Below, in pieces: positions 1 through 6,291 of a stretch of 6,829 nt of DNA. Source of the DNA: Candidatus Aminicenantota bacterium (lineage in GTDB: Bacteria; Acidobacteriota; Aminicenantia; UBA2199); NCBI GenBank assembly GCA_024644125.1, contig JAHELQ010000292.1:1-6829 (forward strand), in the 5' to 3' direction. The notes below the pieces were generated by a model. The model was not told where the DNA came from. It worked only from the letters and a program-made list of their open reading frames with translations, and searched no databases. Numbering within the stretch: the first letter of the stretch is position 1; each line of letters starts with the position of its first letter. The position numbers and the translations under genes were made by a program.

Positions 1-2
1 GC

Positions 3-1241
3 AAGTACGCATCATATGCAGAATGGTATTACGCTCGCGTCATGTTCAACGAAGAAAACGGCGGTAAACAATTTCATCAAAAAAACTACGGTAAAAACTT
101 TGATTACCACGATTTCGCCCCAATGTTCAAGGCAGAGCTCTTCGATCCCGCCTGGTGGGCGAAACTGTTTGCCCGTTCCGGCGCAAAATATGTCGTCCTC
201 ACCAGCAAACACCACGACGGCTATTGCCTCTGGCCCACCAGAAGCCCTTACTCCAAAGGTTGGAATAGCATGGACACAGGTCCAAAGCGTGATTTGGTGG
301 GAGAATTGACCGAAGCGGTGCGGGCCGAAGGATTACGTATGGGGCTCTATTATTCCATAATCGAATGGGAAAGCATTCCCACCAAACGAACCGAATCCGG
401 CTATTTCATCCCCGCCGATATTGTGAAGAAGCGGCAAATCCCTCCCGATAAATACATCGATCAGCACATGATTCCCCAATTAAAAGAGCTTGCGCTCAAT
501 TACCAACCGTCGGTGATTTTCTCAGACGCTGGAGAATGGGACCGCACAGCCGCCGAATGGAAAACCCTGGACTATTTGGCCTGGCTCTACAACAACGCCC
601 CGAACAAACATGAAGTGGTGGTAAACGACCGCTTTGGCTCCGATATGCCGGGCGCGCATGGCGATTATTTCTCCAGCGAATACCAGGATACAGAGGCGGT
701 TGGCGCCCATCACCCCTGGGAAGAGAGCCGCGGCATCGGCGGGTCCTATGGCTTCAACCGCGCAGAATCAATCGATGATTACAACACATCGACAGAATTG
801 ATACATGAATTGGTGGATATCGTCGCCCGCGGAGGCAACTTGTTGCTCAATGTGGGTCCCACATCCGACGGCCGCATCCCAGTCATCATGCAAGAGCGCC
901 TCCTCGATATTGGCGCCTGGCTCGAGGTCAACGGCGAGGCCATCTTCGCCACCTCCCCACGCAAGAAAAGCCACAGAAAAACTATCAACGACGACCTCGC
1001 CATCTTATTCACAACCAAACCAAACACCATCTACGCCATCTGCACCTCATGGCCCGGGTCAGTGATCGAAATCCCCGACATCACCCCATCCTCCACCATC
1101 CGGATCACCATGCTCGGTCTCGACCAGGCCATCGAATGGACAATCGATCCGCAGACACACATCCTTTCCATCGAACCGCCCGCCATATCTCCGGCGCAGG
1201 CCCCCTGCTCACACGCCTATGTGTTCAAAATCACGATGTAG
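3..1241 (+). CDS. Alpha-L-fucosidase, GH29 (5'-truncated by window edge)
   Basis: Glycoside hydrolase family 29 enzymes remove terminal alpha-L-fucose from glycans by a retaining mechanism. The frame is open from base 3, and the codons before the first in-frame ATG (position 42) already encode family sequence (AEWYYARV, matching the usual EWY motif). The true start is therefore upstream of the window. Counting from the first full codon, the visible 412 residues show KYVVLTSKHHDG (H70, H71, D72), YCLWP, GPKRDLVGEL, then VIFSDAGEWD, where D175 aligns with the GH29 catalytic nucleophile. VVVNDRFG, SSEYQD (E226 lies where the acid/base is often placed, less certain), a PWEESR...GSYGFN block and GGNLLLNVGPTSDG follow. 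The last 95 or so residues match the C-terminal beta-sandwich, ending AYVFKI. Only an N-terminal piece is missing, so any signal peptide is invisible. Transcription converges on the downstream HAD gene with overlapping stops. Family assignment is secure; linkage specificity is not readable. Confidence 0.95.
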   Translation, partial: KYASYAEWYYARVMFNEENGGKQFHQKNYGKNFDYHDFAPMFKAELFDPAWWAKLFARSGAKYVVLTSKHHDGYCLWPTRSPYSKGWNSMDTGPKRDLVGELTEAVRAEGLRMGLYYSIIEWESIPTKRTESGYFIPADIVKKRQIPPDKYIDQHMIPQLKELALNYQPSVIFSDAGEWDRTAAEWKTLDYLAWLYNNAPNKHEVVVNDRFGSDMPGAHGDYFSSEYQDTEAVGAHHPWEESRGIGGSYGFNRAESIDDYNTSTELIHELVDIVARGGNLLLNVGPTSDGRIPVIMQERLLDIGAWLEVNGEAIFATSPRKKSHRKTINDDLAILFTTKPNTIYAICTSWPGSVIEIPDITPSSTIRITMLGLDQAIEWTIDPQTHILSIEPPAISPAQAPCSHAYVFKITM

Positions 1242-2232
1242 GGGAACCAGAAAAAACAATTTTAAAATCCTTCGCCATACTGACAACGTACCACCCCTCT
1301 TTCTGGGCGGTCGCCAACCATTGGGCCCGTTGTGGATCGGCAGGGTACGAGTACTCTCTCGCCGGGTCATCGTGATTCAACAAAAGCGATAGGTGGGGCA
1401 AGCTGTTAGAATAGGTCGAGCGCAACATCTCGAAATCACCATCAGTGTTGCCGAATGCCAATACCGGGAACGTCCCGATCTGATCGAAAATATTCTGGAC
1501 TTTTCCCCCATTCACATCCGCCGGCCCAAATGAATAGCCGCAAATCGCCAACACCGGCCCGCCCGCGGAGTATTCGTAAATAGTAGTGGCGGGAACAGTA
1601 CCAATACAGTGAGAAGAATCCTGGCCGAACCGTTCTCCGCACGAAGCCCTCACCATCAACAAATTGCTACCCGACACAATATATACGGTGAAGGCCTGTT
1701 CGCCCAGATATTGAATCAACTGCAACATCGGCGGGTAGAACAAATCGATATATTTTCGTTTCAAATCAGGATGCGATTGAATGAGAATAAAATCTGCCAC
1801 ATGAGCTTGATACGCGGCAACCGTCCAACCGGCGAAGGGAGTTGCCATTGCCAGCAAAAAGTTATTGACAAGAAATTCATCGTCGTCCTCAAAAGCCGCT
1901 TTGTACGGTTGATGTATCCGCGCTGTAGCCGATTCTTGCGCCACTTTCTTCAACTGGGCTTTGGCAATCGCCATTTCCAGCCAGAGCGGCTTCTCGCACG
2001 CGATAGTCCCATCCATATCAAAAGTGGCGACTCGTTTCTCCGGCGGTACAAACGAAGGGGATCCGTTATCCGCGACAGAGGCTACAAATGCCAGAATCGC
2101 AGTTTTCGCCGATCCGTCGTTCCATAACGATAAGGGGTCGTTCGTTTGTTGACCGGCCCACAATCCAACTATACCTGTTAAAACAATCACCATAAGAATG
2201 ATCGCATTCTTCGCCATTTTCCTATTTGACAT
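1231..2232 (-). CDS. Exported or membrane-anchored HAD-superfamily phosphatase
   Basis: This 333-residue protein resembles the phosphoserine-phosphatase-like branch of the haloacid dehalogenase superfamily, Mg2+-dependent phosphomonoesterases using an aspartyl-phosphate intermediate. Motif I is FDMDGT (D72 nucleophile, D74 acid/base), motif II is VSGSN (S187), motif III is K244 in NGGKVQN, and motif IV is GNTDGDFEML (D264, D266). The opening WNDGSAKTAILAFV, the HDDPAREYSY block and the closing GWYVVSMAKDF recur in an uncharacterised group usually annotated only as HAD hydrolase. Residues 8-26 are one hydrophobic segment after a basic N-terminus, so the enzyme is probably exported or anchored facing outwards. 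There is no lipobox cysteine; cleavage after LWA is possible. The ATG at 2232 has GGAGGA seven bases upstream. Substrate is unknown; a nucleotide or sugar phosphate would suit the neighbours, but that is inference. An intrinsic terminator lies 28 bp before the start. Confidence 0.9.
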   Translation of the reverse strand: MSNRKMAKNAIILMVIVLTGIVGLWAGQQTNDPLSLWNDGSAKTAILAFVASVADNGSPSFVPPEKRVATFDMDGTIACEKPLWLEMAIAKAQLKKVAQESATARIHQPYKAAFEDDDEFLVNNFLLAMATPFAGWTVAAYQAHVADFILIQSHPDLKRKYIDLFYPPMLQLIQYLGEQAFTVYIVSGSNLLMVRASCGERFGQDSSHCIGTVPATTIYEYSAGGPVLAICGYSFGPADVNGGKVQNIFDQIGTFPVLAFGNTDGDFEMLRSTYSNSLPHLSLLLNHDDPAREYSYPADPQRAQWLATAQKEGWYVVSMAKDFKIVFSGSPTS

Positions 2233-2239
2233 TATTCAT

Positions 2240-2245
2240 TCCTCC
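2240..2245 (-). promoter_or_regulatory. Shine-Dalgarno of the HAD phosphatase gene
   Basis: The minus strand reads GGAGGAATGAATAATG. GGAGGA with a seven-base spacer selects the ATG at 2232. The closer out-of-frame ATG at 2239, overlapping the spacer, is too near the element to be used. Confidence 0.8.
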
Positions 2246-2260
2246 AAATTCCAGGTTTAA

Positions 2261-2307
2261 TAAAAAAGCAGATCCGCCTGTCCCCAACCCGGGGGGCAGG
2301 CGGATCT
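2261..2307 (-). terminator. Rho-independent terminator downstream of the three-domain fusion gene
   Basis: On the minus strand a perfect 11-bp stem, AGATCCGCCTG paired with CAGGCGGATCT (2297-2307 with 2270-2280), encloses an inner CCCC/GGGG pairing. It is followed by GC and then six T residues (2262-2267). This is a textbook intrinsic terminator, 20 bp after the stop of the fusion gene. The plus strand has no T-tract after the stem, so it acts in one direction only. It lies 28 bp before the HAD start codon, leaving no room for a separate promoter between the two. Confidence 0.9.
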
Positions 2308-2326
2308 AAAACATTGTATGTATCGT

Positions 2327-4555
2327 TTAACCAATTATACCGTTTATAACTCGCGCCATGGGACGGCCTTCCTCCATTTCCCATTGCACGCCGTACGGGT
2401 CTAGCCAGTAGAAGAAAGTCTGCGGATCCGGCGACAATTTCTCCGGCGGATTGGCCGACAACATCTTCACGCCCTCTTGATTCTTCAGCCAATTATATAC
2501 CGCCAGCGCGTCCGTCACCTCCATGGCGATATGGCGGATACCTCCGACATCGTTGGTTTTGTGATAATGAACCTCTTGATCGCCTTTGGGAAAATCGTAG
2601 AGCATGAGCTCCAGATGGATTTGAGCATTGGGATGAATCAAGAAACGGACCATCACCTTGCATTCATCGAATCCCGCATCGTGAGCGAAATGTTTGCATG
2701 TCTCGTCCGGCAGCCACAAACTCCAGGCCTGCTGGAAGCCCAGCACACGTTTGTAGAATTCAGTCGCCTCTTCCATCATGGCAACGTCTTTCATGATGAC
2801 ATTGATATGGGAGAAGCCCAGGATAAAATCGCAGGGATCCATATGATGGTTTTTTGGAAACCCGTCCGGTATCTGCGCCATGCCCCTGGGAATCGTGTAC
2901 TCCAGAACATCCGAAGCCAACGCCTGCATTTTTTCTTCCCCTTGAATGAGTCCCACAATATGCACAGCCACGGAGATGCCGCAATGAACACCGCCGGAGG
3001 TCATAAATTTGGATTGGGGATTGTGAAGGAAATTGGCGCCGTTCCGGGTATCCAGAACCGTCAGATTCATACCTTCCGATTGACTCATCTGCTGCAACTG
3101 ATCAAACCGGGTATGATGGGTCGTCACTTCCAGACCGTCCAATAAATGAGTTTTAGCCAGCAACAAAACGCCGGAGCAAATACCAGCGACATACAGCGCG
3201 TCTTTCGAGACGGTCTCGATCCATTTCACCAATTTCCCGTCCGCCATCGCAGTTTCAATTCCCTGTCCGCCAACAATCACCAACACATCGATCGGCGGAT
3301 GATCATCGACCGTATAGTCGGGAGTCAACGAAAAATTGCTCTCCGTACCTTTTTGAGGCGGAGGACCCGCATCCAACACCACCGGAGATTTGTCCTGTCC
3401 GATGGTGAATACTTTGAACACAGCCGACCCGTTACTATTGCGTGCCGCGCCCAACACTTCATACGCCCCTGCCATATCCAGTACTTCAGTATTCTGGAAG
3501 AGCAAGATTCCGACATTTTTACCGATCGTCTCGTCTGCCGGCGGAGTCAGCGGTTGATTCAGCAATTCTGAGAACACCTTCTTGAATTCATACTCGGAAG
3601 TCCCGAACACGACATCCATCTCAGGCATCGATTCATCTAACACAACAAACGTGCGGCCGCAGGTGTTGTCGCTCATCGACTCGACTGTATCGACGTCGAT
3701 TCGTTTTGCCGACACATGGATATCCCGTAACAGCCCTGTCATCACCATCGCAGCCAGAGGGTCGAAGATTGGCAATGGGATCGACTCTTTCGCAGGCCCT
3801 TCGGTTTTTTGCACAATGAGTTTTTTAGCCAACTGCGCCACTGGATCGGGAGAAGTGATCATTTCCGCGTAGCCATCCTCCAGAAGCACATAATCGCAAG
3901 CATCCAGAGGCACCAAAGTAATGGGCATTCCCGCCTCGAACACTTTCTTCGCCGCCATCGGATCCAGGAAAATATTCCATTCGGCGTAGTGGTTGGTTGC
4001 GTAATTGGGCCCCTGGTCATACTCTTTTTCGGAATTGTTCAGAGCCGCCACATTACCGTCCGCATCCACAGCTCCGCCCATGATGAACAACCGTTCGACG
4101 TTCTCGATCTTCGGCTTCGGATTGTTATCCAGCATCCGGGCGATATTGGTCAAACCGCCGAGAGAGAGAATCGTGACCTGGTATTCCTGGTTTGCCAGTT
4201 GATCCTGGATAAATTCCCAGGCGGGACGAGGATCCGGCGCTTCGGTGACAACGGGTATCAAATCGCGTAATCCGCACACATCATCCATCATTTCCCGAAA
4301 CGTTTTCGGGAACTGGTGGTCGTATTGACTGGGAGTGGCCGCTCCGGCGCTTACCGGCGCGTCGATGTTCCCCAGTTTAAGAAGTCCCTGGGCGATCTTC
4401 ACTCCATCTTCCAGATGGGTTTCGCCACATCCGGTGACGGTGATGCCGATGATCTTGATATTGGGATTTTTCATGATAAGGAGTATGGCCAGAATGTCAT
4501 CCCACCCCATATCTGTGTCGATAATCACATTAGTCGGGTATCCGAGTTTTTGCAT
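2327..4555 (-). CDS. Three-domain fusion: nucleoside hydrolase - DJ-1/PfpI - VOC (glyoxalase-like)
   Basis: A single uninterrupted 742-residue frame carries three enzyme folds. Residues 8-335 resemble an inosine-uridine nucleoside hydrolase (N-ribosyl hydrolysis of nucleosides): DTDMGWDD (D13, D15, D19, D20, the Ca2+/ribose cluster), LTN (T136), IMGGAVDADGN, AEWN (E192, N194) and FDPLAA (D265). The usual His before that last Asp is F264. Residues 346-556 are a DJ-1/PfpI domain with VLDMAGAYEVLG, DVLVIVGGQG, nucleophile elbow AGICSG (C460) and TSGGVHCGI. Residues 578-730 are a VOC domain with the full metal set H583, E649, H675, E726. The ATG at 4555 is chosen because GGAGGA lies just upstream and homology begins at once. 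An upstream extension begins with TTG at 4669, has no ribosome site and no family sequence. There is no signal peptide, so it is probably cytoplasmic. Domain calls are firm; the combined function is unknown. Carbonyl clean-up or base salvage are possibilities only. Confidence 0.92.
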   Translation of the reverse strand: MQKLGYPTNVIIDTDMGWDDILAILLIMKNPNIKIIGITVTGCGETHLEDGVKIAQGLLKLGNIDAPVSAGAATPSQYDHQFPKTFREMMDDVCGLRDLIPVVTEAPDPRPAWEFIQDQLANQEYQVTILSLGGLTNIARMLDNNPKPKIENVERLFIMGGAVDADGNVAALNNSEKEYDQGPNYATNHYAEWNIFLDPMAAKKVFEAGMPITLVPLDACDYVLLEDGYAEMITSPDPVAQLAKKLIVQKTEGPAKESIPLPIFDPLAAMVMTGLLRDIHVSAKRIDVDTVESMSDNTCGRTFVVLDESMPEMDVVFGTSEYEFKKVFSELLNQPLTPPADETIGKNVGILLFQNTEVLDMAGAYEVLGAARNSNGSAVFKVFTIGQDKSPVVLDAGPPPQKGTESNFSLTPDYTVDDHPPIDVLVIVGGQGIETAMADGKLVKWIETVSKDALYVAGICSGVLLLAKTHLLDGLEVTTHHTRFDQLQQMSQSEGMNLTVLDTRNGANFLHNPQSKFMTSGGVHCGISVAVHIVGLIQGEEKMQALASDVLEYTIPRGMAQIPDGFPKNHHMDPCDFILGFSHINVIMKDVAMMEEATEFYKRVLGFQQAWSLWLPDETCKHFAHDAGFDECKVMVRFLIHPNAQIHLELMLYDFPKGDQEVHYHKTNDVGGIRHIAMEVTDALAVYNWLKNQEGVKMLSANPPEKLSPDPQTFFYWLDPYGVQWEMEEGRPMARVINGIIG

Positions 4556-4558
4556 GTT

Positions 4559-4564
4559 TCCTCC
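4559..4564 (-). promoter_or_regulatory. Shine-Dalgarno that fixes the start of the fusion gene
   Basis: GGAGGA on the minus strand ends three bases before the ATG at 4555, or four bases if only GGAGG is counted. The spacing is short but usable. It decides against the 38-residue longer reading that begins at a TTG in a T-rich stretch at 4669. Confidence 0.75.
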
Positions 4565-4665
4565 AAATAGTACACAAAGATTTTTAAGATTTGAAAGCCT
4601 GCATCGGCGCATCAAAGCTTGAGGAAACATTGTAACGGTTTGGCCATATTTCTGGATATAAAAAA

Positions 4666-4694
4666 CCAATCAAAAATTGATAAAATCCAATCAA
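4666..4694 (-). repeat. Two direct copies of TTGATTGG, 21 bp apart
   Basis: The minus strand carries TTGATTGG at 4687-4694 and again at 4666-4673 (CCAATCAA on the plus strand). The 21-bp period is two helical turns, so the copies face the same side of the DNA, about 110-140 bp upstream of the fusion gene. This could be a tandem operator or chance in A+T-rich DNA. Confidence 0.4.
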
Positions 4695-4712
4695 TCGCGA
4701 ATGGTCGAGGAT

Positions 4713-5492
4713 CTATCGGGCGCAGGTTTGATTGCGGCCGCCGTCGATACTGACTGTATCGCCGGTGATCCACCCGGCGTTTTTTGAAGCCAAAAAAGCG
4801 ATCAAATCCGCCACCTCCCGGGCCTCTCCTACCCGCCCCAGAGGATGCGTAGTTTTGCTGTGTTCCAAAAACCGGGAGTAAGCGCTCTCTTCCATCCCAC
4901 TATTCTTATGAAGATTGGTCACCACCACTCCAGGGTTGACGGCATTGACCCGAACGCCTTTCGAGGCCAAATCGAGGGCCGCGCACCGTGTCAATTGATC
5001 CAAACCCGCCTTGCTGACGCAATAGCTCAAAATCCCCGGAAACGCCCGCAGACCGGTCACAGACCCCACATTGACAATATTCCCCCCGGACGCCACAAGA
5101 TGCGGGACCGCCAATTGCATCAAATGAAACACAGCCCGCAAGTTGACATCCATCATCCTATCATAATCATCCAGCGACGTAGATTCGATCGTACCCGAAG
5201 CGATAAATCCAGCGGCGTTCACCAACACATCCAGCCGCCCAAACCGCTCGACAGTCCGATCCACCAATCCCTCACGAAACGCTCCGTCCGCGATATCACC
5301 ATCCAACGCCAGAGCTACAACTTCCTCTTTTCCATCATTCAATTCTTCCATCAAACGATTCAATTCTGCACGATTCCTTCCTGTCGCCATCACCAGCGCC
5401 CCGGAAGAGGCAAATCTCACCGCCGCCGCTCTACCAATCCCGCTAGTAGCCCCAGTCACCAACACAACCTGATCGTCAAACCGAATATCCAT
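4713..5492 (-). CDS. Short-chain dehydrogenase/reductase (classical SDR, FabG-like)
   Basis: This 259-residue protein is a complete classical SDR, a Rossmann-fold NAD(P)(H)-dependent oxidoreductase acting on alcohol or carbonyl groups. It has the cofactor motif TGATSGIG (13-20), NAAG (92-95), and the catalytic tetrad N117, S144, Y157 and K161 in the SYCVSKAG context. NPG (186-188) and the C-terminal SIDGG complete the family pattern. R39 directly after the second beta strand (TGR) suggests a preference for NADP(H). Length is typical and no signal peptide is present, so it is cytoplasmic. The ATG at 5492 has GGAGGA four bases upstream and a well-formed promoter immediately before that, so it is probably transcribed on its own. 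Tools would likely name it 3-oxoacyl-ACP reductase or glucose 1-dehydrogenase, but nothing here fixes the substrate. Neighbouring sugar and nucleoside enzymes make a sugar or polyol plausible. Confidence 0.94.
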   Translation of the reverse strand: MDIRFDDQVVLVTGATSGIGRAAAVRFASSGALVMATGRNRAELNRLMEELNDGKEEVVALALDGDIADGAFREGLVDRTVERFGRLDVLVNAAGFIASGTIESTSLDDYDRMMDVNLRAVFHLMQLAVPHLVASGGNIVNVGSVTGLRAFPGILSYCVSKAGLDQLTRCAALDLASKGVRVNAVNPGVVVTNLHKNSGMEESAYSRFLEHSKTTHPLGRVGEAREVADLIAFLASKNAGWITGDTVSIDGGRNQTCAR

Positions 5493-5496
5493 CTAT

Positions 5497-5502
5497 TCCT
5501 CC
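5497..5502 (-). promoter_or_regulatory. Shine-Dalgarno of the SDR gene
   Basis: GGAGGA ends four bases before the ATG at 5492. It begins only about ten bases after the -10 box of the predicted promoter, implying a very short 5' leader. Confidence 0.75.
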
Positions 5503-5511
5503 ATCTCCCCC

Positions 5512-5540
5512 ATTGTACCGCAATCCCCCATCCCTGTCAC
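5512..5540 (-). promoter_or_regulatory. Sigma70-like promoter for the SDR gene
   Basis: On the minus strand GTGACA (5535-5540) and TACAAT (5512-5517) are separated by exactly 17 bp. Each differs from consensus (TTGACA, TATAAT) by one base. A start about seven bases past the -10 box would give a leader of roughly 15 nt that still contains the Shine-Dalgarno. The call is pattern-based only. Confidence 0.55.
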
Positions 5541-5660
5541 GAAATTTTCCTCCAGGGCCTCACATAAAAAGTCGATCTTCCGCTCTCGATGAAGATGATT
5601 AGTTGCCGTAGCGATGAATTGAATCACACTCTCCCCGCAGATTATCCTGCCCATCGCGAA

Positions 5661-5692
5661 CGAAGCCCGGTTCGACGACGAATGCTGCTTCG
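5661..5692. repeat. Imperfect inverted repeat (nested hairpin)
   Basis: The arms CGAAGC and GCTTCG (6 bp) enclose a symmetrical 4x4 internal mismatch and an inner stem TTCG/CGAA with a four-base loop. No T-tract follows on either strand, so it is not a standard terminator. It could be a dispersed palindromic repeat unit, an RNA structure or a protein site. Confidence 0.45.
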
Positions 5693-5751
5693 CCTGTCCC
5701 CATCTCTTCCTATTTACGCAATCCCTGTTCATCTTTCAGGAGAGGGCTAGC

Positions 5752-6276
5752 TCATTTATTTTTCCTTATCATAGAAAATACAAATAGCATCAAAACTGCG
5801 AAAATTATTATCGGGAAAATTAATGGGTTGTTTTGATCTACATAGACTGAGATTCCAAGAATTACTAAAACAGGTGCAAATGCTATCATGGTTGCTAGCT
5901 CATTTTTTCGAAAAAAATTAACCTTAATCGCGAAAATAATTTCTAAGATTACGCCTATATAAAGGATAAAACAAAAATCAGCTAACAATGAAGCCGAGTA
6001 ACCAGGGTGTACGTATTTTTCCCAATAAAAAAAACTCATTACAATATTTACAAAAATCAAAAGAGAATTAACACATAATAATGGAATTTGTTTTAAAATA
6101 TTTAATCTAAAAATCAATGCCATTATAATGAAAGAATTACAAAGAATAACTACCCTAAAGATGTCGAATTTCGGCATCCCTATAAACGACAACAATAATA
6201 GAAGGAATGGGACAAGCAGTGCTCTCATTCCTTGCGAATGATTTTTTTTCATGCTTGTATTGCATTTAGGCAGCAT
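5752..6276 (-). CDS. Small polytopic membrane protein next to an Rhs tip (function unknown; possible partner or immunity protein)
   Basis: I do not recognise the family of this 174-residue protein. After a basic N-terminus (MKKNHSQGMR at 9-18) it has about five or six hydrophobic helices, near residues 18-34, 39-57, 64-83, 95-118, 127-146 and 151-169, and ends in a basic tail (RKNK). It is almost certainly an inner-membrane protein with little soluble sequence. The ATG at 6276 has GGAG seven bases upstream, only 15 bp after the stop of the Rhs gene, so the two are very likely co-transcribed. Base composition is about 30% G+C by hand count, far below the genes to the left, which suggests recent acquisition with the Rhs tip. 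Position immediately downstream of a variable Rhs C-terminus is where immunity proteins are usually encoded, and polytopic membrane proteins do serve against membrane-acting toxins. That role here is inference. Confidence 0.8.
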   Translation of the reverse strand: MLPKCNTSMKKNHSQGMRALLVPFLLLLLSFIGMPKFDIFRVVILCNSFIIMALIFRLNILKQIPLLCVNSLLIFVNIVMSFFYWEKYVHPGYSASLLADFCFILYIGVILEIIFAIKVNFFRKNELATMIAFAPVLVILGISVYVDQNNPLIFPIIIFAVLMLFVFSMIRKNK

Positions 6277-6283
6277 TTACTAA

Positions 6284-6287
6284 CTCC
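6284..6287 (-). promoter_or_regulatory. Shine-Dalgarno of the membrane-protein gene
   Basis: GGAG on the minus strand lies seven bases before the ATG at 6276 and four bases after the Rhs stop codon. It favours this ATG over the internal one at residue 9, which has no such element. Confidence 0.65.
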
Positions 6288-6291
6288 AAAA

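Larger units (their letters stand above)
4556..4712 (-). other. Spacer between SDR and fusion gene: weak hairpin, paired repeat, no clear promoter
   Basis: This A+T-rich 157-bp spacer should hold the end of the SDR transcript and the promoter of the fusion gene. On the minus strand ATTGAT/ATCAAT (4690-4695 with 4676-4681) can form a 6-bp A/T-only stem followed by a run of T, at best a weak terminator. TTGATTGG occurs twice, at 4687-4694 and 4666-4673. A TACAAT sequence (4629-4634) could be a -10 box, but no good -35 lies at the right distance. No gene is supported here. Confidence 0.5.
5493..5751 (-). other. Spacer between the Rhs-linked membrane gene and SDR; no convincing gene
   Basis: This 259-bp stretch contains the SDR promoter and ribosome site at its left end and an imperfect hairpin near 5661-5692. 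A 79-codon minus-strand frame (5493-5732) spans it, but it has no Shine-Dalgarno before its ATG and no recognisable domain. Its 3' end consists of the SDR promoter and ribosome-binding sequence, stopping in TAG immediately before the SDR ATG. Its base composition is close to the left-hand genes, unlike the A+T-rich gene on its right, so the compositional break falls near 5750. No intrinsic terminator for the Rhs-side transcript is evident. Confidence 0.5.

Noticed and set aside
2270..2307. Perfect inverted repeat as a transposon end or mobile repeat
   Set aside because: The stem is followed by a T-tract on the minus strand just after a minus-strand stop codon, which a simple intrinsic terminator explains. 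No transposase or target duplication is seen.
2477..3571. Long plus-strand open frames opposite the fusion gene
   Set aside because: They are antisense shadows of the strongly supported minus-strand gene, with no domain sense and no ribosome sites noted.
4556..4669. 38-residue N-terminal extension of the three-domain fusion
   Set aside because: It would start at a TTG with no ribosome site and adds no family sequence. A GGAGGA element sits directly before the ATG at 4555, where homology begins.
4845..5567. 240-residue plus-strand open frame opposite the SDR gene
   Set aside because: Its His/Arg/Pro/Gln-rich translation is typical of a complementary-strand shadow. The SDR on the other strand has every family motif.
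5493..5732. 79-residue minus-strand ORF between the membrane gene and the SDR gene
   Set aside because: There is no Shine-Dalgarno before its ATG, no recognisable domain and no hydrophobic or repeat pattern. Its last codons are the SDR promoter and ribosome-binding sequence. It is most likely a chance open frame, though a decayed gene cannot be excluded.
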